A stretch of 10,096 nucleotides of DNA from DATHSN01 sp035464115 (GTDB taxonomy: Bacteria > Actinomycetota > Acidimicrobiia > Acidimicrobiales > SKKL01). Every line of letters starts with the position of its first letter. The first letter of the stretch is position 1. The translations under genes and the position numbers were made by a program. Shown here one piece after another: positions 7,244 to 10,096 of the stretch. A model generated the notes under the pieces. That model did not search any database and was not told the DNA's origin. It saw only the letters and a program-made list of their open reading frames with translations. Where the stretch lies: the NCBI GenBank assembly GCA_035464115.1, contig DATHSN010000050.1, forward strand, positions 1 through 10,096, given 5' to 3'.

Positions 7244-7249
7244 ATTGTC
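7244..7249 (-). promoter_or_regulatory. Putative -10 element for leaderless PBP transcript
   Basis: Read on the minus strand, GACAAT occupies exactly -12 to -7 relative to the GTG start at 7237. It resembles the TANNNT element that sits at this distance from leaderless start codons in actinobacteria, differing at the first base. Transcription would begin at or next to the start codon. There is no good Shine-Dalgarno site (only GGGTGG) and no recognisable -35 hexamer at 17 bp. Confidence 0.42.
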
Positions 7250-7276
7250 GCCCAGCGAACGCCGCGACGGGGCGCG

Positions 7277-7288
7277 CCAACCGGTTGG
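7277..7288. promoter_or_regulatory. Perfect 12-bp palindrome, possible operator, between PBP gene and tyrS
   Basis: CCAACCGGTTGG is its own reverse complement over all 12 bases. It lies within the 83-bp divergent gap and overlaps a possible tyrS -35 (TTGGAC, 7285-7290). An adjoining palindrome, GGCGCGCC, is at 7271-7278. A dimeric regulator could act on both promoters from here. I recognise no known operator consensus; in GC-rich DNA a chance palindrome cannot be excluded. Confidence 0.3.
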
Positions 7289-7308
7289 ACGCTCCGCGAC
7301 CTGCCGAC

Positions 7309-7314
7309 GAGAGT
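7309..7314 (+). promoter_or_regulatory. Putative -10 element for leaderless tyrS transcript
   Basis: GAGAGT occupies exactly -12 to -7 relative to GTG at 7321. A weak -35 (TTGGAC, 7285-7290) is 18 bp upstream. No Shine-Dalgarno sequence precedes the start, which fits a transcript that starts at the GTG. No T-box leader, the usual control of tyrS in firmicutes, fits in this space. Confidence 0.38.
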
Positions 7315-7320
7315 GGCGCC

Positions 7321-8613
7321 GTGACCACCCGCGACGCGATCCTCGACGATCTGGCCGCCCGAGGCCTCCTGCACGACGCCACCGACCTCGACGCGCTCCG
7401 CGCCCGGCTGGCCGAGGGCCCGATCACCGTCTACTGCGGGTTCGATCCCACCGCCGACAGCCTCCACGTGGGCAACCTCGTCGGGCTGCTCACCCTGCGG
7501 CGCTTCCAGGACCACGGTCACCGGCCGCTCGTGCTCGCCGGCGGGGCCACCGGCATGATCGGCGATCCCGGCGGGCGTTCCGAGGAGCGCAACCTGCTCG
7601 ACGACGCCGCCCTGGCCCGCAACCTCGAGGGCATCGTGCCCCAGCTCCGCCAGTTCCTCGACTTCGGCGACGGCCCCACCGGGGCCCGCCTGGTCGACAA
7701 CCGCTCGTGGACGGTGGCGCTGAGCGCCATCGAGTTCCTGCGCGACGTCGGCAAGCACGTCACGGTCAACCACATGCTCGCCAAGGAGTCGGTGCGGTCG
7801 CGCCTCGAGGGCGAGGCGGGCATCTCCTACACCGAGTTCAGCTACATGCTCCTGCAGGCCAACGACTTCCTGGCGCTGCACGAGCTCGAGGGCTGCGAGA
7901 TGCAGGTGGGCGGTTCCGACCAGTGGGGCAACATCACCCTCGGCATCGACCTGGTCCGGCGCCGCAGCGGCCACGCCGTGCACGGGCTCACCTGGCCGCT
8001 GCTCACCACCGCCGACGGCACCAAGATCGGCAAGTCCAGCGCGGGCGGCCAGATCTGGCTCGGCGCGCACCGCATGAGCCCCTACCAGTTCTTCCAGGCG
8101 TGGATGGCCACCGACGACGCCGACGTGCGGACCTTCCTGCTGCGCCTCACCCTGCACCGCCCCGACGAGATCGACGAGATCGTCACGGCCCACGAGCGCG
8201 CGCCGGAGCGACGTGAGGCCCAACGGGCGCTCGCCAGCTCGCTGACCGCCCTGGTCCACGGGTCCGAGGCGGCCGCCCACGCGCTCGAGGCCTCCGAGGT
8301 CCTCTTCGGCGGTCACGACCCCCGGGCCGTCGGCGCGCGGGCGTGGGCGATGGTGGCGGCCGAGGTGCCCTCCACCACGGTGGGGCGCGACCGGCTGCTC
8401 GGTGGCATCGACCTCGTCGAGCTGGCGGCCGAGATCGGCCTGGCGCGGTCCAAGGGCGAGGCCCGCCAGCTCCTCGGCCAGCGGGGCATCTCGGTGAACG
8501 GTGACCCCGCCACCCCCGACCGCCGGGTCGGCCACGACGACCTGGTGCACGATCGCTTCGTGCTGCTCCGCCGGGGCAAGCGCACCTACCACCTGGTCAT
8601 CGCCGCGGCGTGA
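7321..8613 (+). CDS. tyrS: Tyrosyl-tRNA synthetase
   Basis: Class I aminoacyl-tRNA synthetase that charges tRNA-Tyr with tyrosine in the cytosol as a homodimer. The product has 430 residues, typical of bacterial TyrS. Y-C-G-F-D-P-T-A-D-S at 38-47 runs into L-H-V-G-N (48-52), the HIGH-motif equivalent. Y-T-E-F-S-Y-M-L-L-Q-A and G-G-S-D-Q-W-G-N-I form the tyrosine and tRNA site. K-I-G-K-S at 235-239 is the KMSKS loop, of the K-F-G-K-S type. The last 80 or so residues form an S4-like RNA-binding domain (A-R-S-K-G-E-A-R-Q-L-L, then G-I-S-V-N-G). GTG 7321 gives the expected N-terminus (T-T-R-D-A-I-L-D-D-L). An in-frame TTG at 7285 would add 12 residues with no homology and lie inside the promoter region. 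It stands alone on its strand, followed by the rRNA leader. Confidence 0.97.
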   Translation: MTTRDAILDDLAARGLLHDATDLDALRARLAEGPITVYCGFDPTADSLHVGNLVGLLTLRRFQDHGHRPLVLAGGATGMIGDPGGRSEERNLLDDAALARNLEGIVPQLRQFLDFGDGPTGARLVDNRSWTVALSAIEFLRDVGKHVTVNHMLAKESVRSRLEGEAGISYTEFSYMLLQANDFLALHELEGCEMQVGGSDQWGNITLGIDLVRRRSGHAVHGLTWPLLTTADGTKIGKSSAGGQIWLGAHRMSPYQFFQAWMATDDADVRTFLLRLTLHRPDEIDEIVTAHERAPERREAQRALASSLTALVHGSEAAAHALEASEVLFGGHDPRAVGARAWAMVAAEVPSTTVGRDRLLGGIDLVELAAEIGLARSKGEARQLLGQRGISVNGDPATPDRRVGHDDLVHDRFVLLRRGKRTYHLVIAAA

Positions 8614-8720
8614 GCCCCAGGAGACGAACGTCACGCCCTGGCGAGTTGCACGGCACCGGCGGCCTGCTATTGTCCTCCTTCGCCCCACGGGGCGGCCCGC
8701 AGCACCGGATCAGCACCAAG

Positions 8721-8749
8721 TTGACGATCTGGTGAACGGGCGCTAAGTT
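8721..8749 (+). promoter_or_regulatory. Main rRNA operon promoter
   Basis: The -35 hexamer TTGACG (8721-8726) is separated by the optimal 17 bp from the -10 hexamer TAAGTT (8744-8749). The -35 has five of six consensus bases, and the -10 keeps the key T, A and final T. Transcription should begin near 8756, giving a leader of about 300 nt before 16S. It is the best vegetative-type promoter in the window. A stringent-response GC discriminator is not obvious (GGAACTC follows). Confidence 0.72.
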
Positions 8750-8833
8750 GGAACTCCGCTCCGAGCGGGCTTCGAGCCTGGCTGCAGAGCGAGGTGGACC
8801 TCCGACCAAGTCGTGTCCGCCCAACAGAGCAGA

Positions 8834-8867
8834 CGTCCGCGTGTCGGACGAGGCGCTCCTTGAAAAC
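8834..8867 (+). promoter_or_regulatory. rRNA antitermination site: boxB-like hairpin followed by boxA
   Basis: CGTCCG (8834-8839) pairs perfectly with CGGACG (8845-8850) across a 5-base loop, giving a boxB-like stem. Four bases later GCTCCTTGAAAAC (8855-8867) matches the rRNA boxA of the CTCTTTGAAAAC type, with one difference in the core. The order boxB then boxA is that of rRNA operon leaders. BoxA RNA is bound by NusB and NusE (S10), which protect untranslated rRNA transcripts from termination. Confidence 0.6.
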
Positions 8868-8893
8868 GGAATAGAGGACGAAAAAGCGAGTGC

Positions 8894-8905
8894 GGGCGAT
8901 CGCCC
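8894..8905. repeat. Perfect 12-bp palindrome in the rRNA leader
   Basis: GGGCGATCGCCC is fully self-complementary. In RNA it could form a 4-bp stem with a GAUC loop. A neighbouring small hairpin (CGGC-TTCAT-GCCG, 8907-8919, extended by a T-A pair at 8906/8920) follows at once. Function unknown; these may be parts of the folded leader. Confidence 0.4.
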
Positions 8906-8959
8906 TCGGCTTCATGCCGATGACGATCGTTCTTGTCAATTCATTAACGCACTACAACG

Positions 8960-8971
8960 GACAATCTTGTC
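8960..8971. repeat. Inverted repeat in the rRNA leader
   Basis: GACAA (8960-8964) and TTGTC (8967-8971) flank TC and form a perfect inverted repeat about 85 bp before 16S. It may belong to the upstream arm of the 16S processing stem, whose partner would be downstream of 16S and outside this window. GACAAT at 8960-8965 also resembles a -10, but no -35 is correctly spaced. Confidence 0.35.
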
Positions 8972-9023
8972 TGTTCTGGTGCCAGTCGGTCGACGAGGAA
9001 AGCCCCTCCGACACCGGCTCTCC

Positions 9024-9055
9024 GATTCTCGTGCCGGTTCGCCGGCACTCGGATC
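9024..9055 (+). other. UUCG-capped hairpin at the 5' edge of 16S rRNA
   Basis: GTGCCGG (9031-9037) and CCGGCAC (9042-9048) pair perfectly around a TTCG tetraloop. Outside two mismatches, GATTC (9024-9028) pairs with GGATC (9051-9055) using one G-U pair. The structure ends next to the predicted mature 16S end. Such leader hairpins can guide rRNA folding or RNase processing; the role here is inferred. Confidence 0.55.

Positions 9056-10096
<1,041 letters not shown>

Larger units (their letters stand above)
8614..9055 (+). other. Intergenic promoter and leader region of the rRNA operon
   Basis: This 442-bp stretch between tyrS and 16S rRNA holds no believable gene. Its composition shifts from the very GC-rich coding style to a more balanced one after about 8700, and the open frames crossing it lack coding bias. 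It contains the promoter at 8721-8749, small hairpins at 8768-8778 and 8791-8802, the boxB/boxA pair at 8834-8867, a palindrome at 8894-8905, a hairpin at 8906-8920, an inverted repeat at 8960-8971 and a hairpin at 9024-9055. Just after tyrS, CCAGG (8617-8621) and CCTGG (8637-8641) could form a weak terminator stem without a T tract. Confidence 0.8.

Noticed and set aside
7285..7320. TTG at 7285 as tyrS start
   Set aside because: It adds 12 residues without homology, has no ribosome binding site and lies within the palindrome and promoter; GTG 7321 fits the family N-terminus.
5604..7427. A 607-codon minus-strand frame offset from the PBP gene
   Set aside because: Arg/Pro/His-rich translation with no domain, wholly covering the PBP gene in another frame and running into the tyrS start.
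8646..8673. Second upstream rRNA promoter (TTGCAC-16-TATTGT)
   Set aside because: The -10 is fair but the -35 has only three consensus bases; possible, but much weaker than the pair at 8721-8749.
8681..8694. CGCCCC/GGGGCG hairpin as tyrS terminator
   Set aside because: The perfect repeat leaves only a two-base loop and no T tract follows, so it is not a convincing intrinsic terminator.
8933..8965. Third rRNA promoter near TTGTCA, TACAAC and GACAAT
   Set aside because: Spacings of 14 or 21 bp between candidate hexamers are wrong for a vegetative promoter.

Overview
The window is a stretch of chromosome from a very GC-rich actinobacterium. The partial 16S rRNA gene at the right end looks most like class Acidimicrobiia (Ilumatobacter/Iamia-type relatives). 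That placement is from memory of such sequences, not from a search. The protein genes have strongly G/C-biased third positions, frequent GTG starts and stop/start overlaps, as expected for such a genome. I see no mobile element, CRISPR array, toxin-antitoxin pair or phage gene. This is an ordinary housekeeping region, and the points worth a second look lie mostly in details and in the non-coding parts.

Layout. (1) From 1 to about 4597 there is a tightly packed plus-strand operon: the 3' end of argR, then argG, argH, a hotdog-fold thioesterase, a 3-methyladenine DNA glycosylase (mpg) and a NUDIX hydrolase. Gaps are 10 bp or less, or the genes overlap by 4 bp. The first three genes are the regulator and the last two enzymes of arginine synthesis. 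The next three are unrelated enzymes, two of them plausibly concerned with nucleic acid or nucleotide damage, that share the transcript. (2) From 7237 back to 4599 a minus-strand pair encodes a class A penicillin-binding protein, with an apparent lipoprotein signal, and a small single-pass membrane protein coupled to it by a 4-bp overlap. The two strands converge at 4597/4599 with one base between stop codons. (3) tyrS (7321-8613) diverges from the PBP gene. The 83-bp gap holds a perfect 12-bp palindrome and GANNNT hexamers placed exactly at -12 to -7 of both GTG start codons, as expected of leaderless transcripts. (4) 8614-9055 is the rRNA operon promoter and leader. It has a strong -35/-10 pair, a boxB-like hairpin followed by a boxA-like antitermination site, several short palindromes and a UUCG-capped hairpin ending at the 16S 5' end. 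(5) 9056-10096 is the first two thirds of the 16S rRNA gene, cut by the window end.

As I recall, argRGH, mpg and tyrS also lie in the same order in other actinobacteria such as Mycobacterium, although separated there by other genes, so the arrangement may be an old actinobacterial neighbourhood. Unusual points are an ArgG of the long Escherichia coli type, a class A PBP that appears to be a lipoprotein, the paired leaderless-type promoters and the well-formed rRNA leader.
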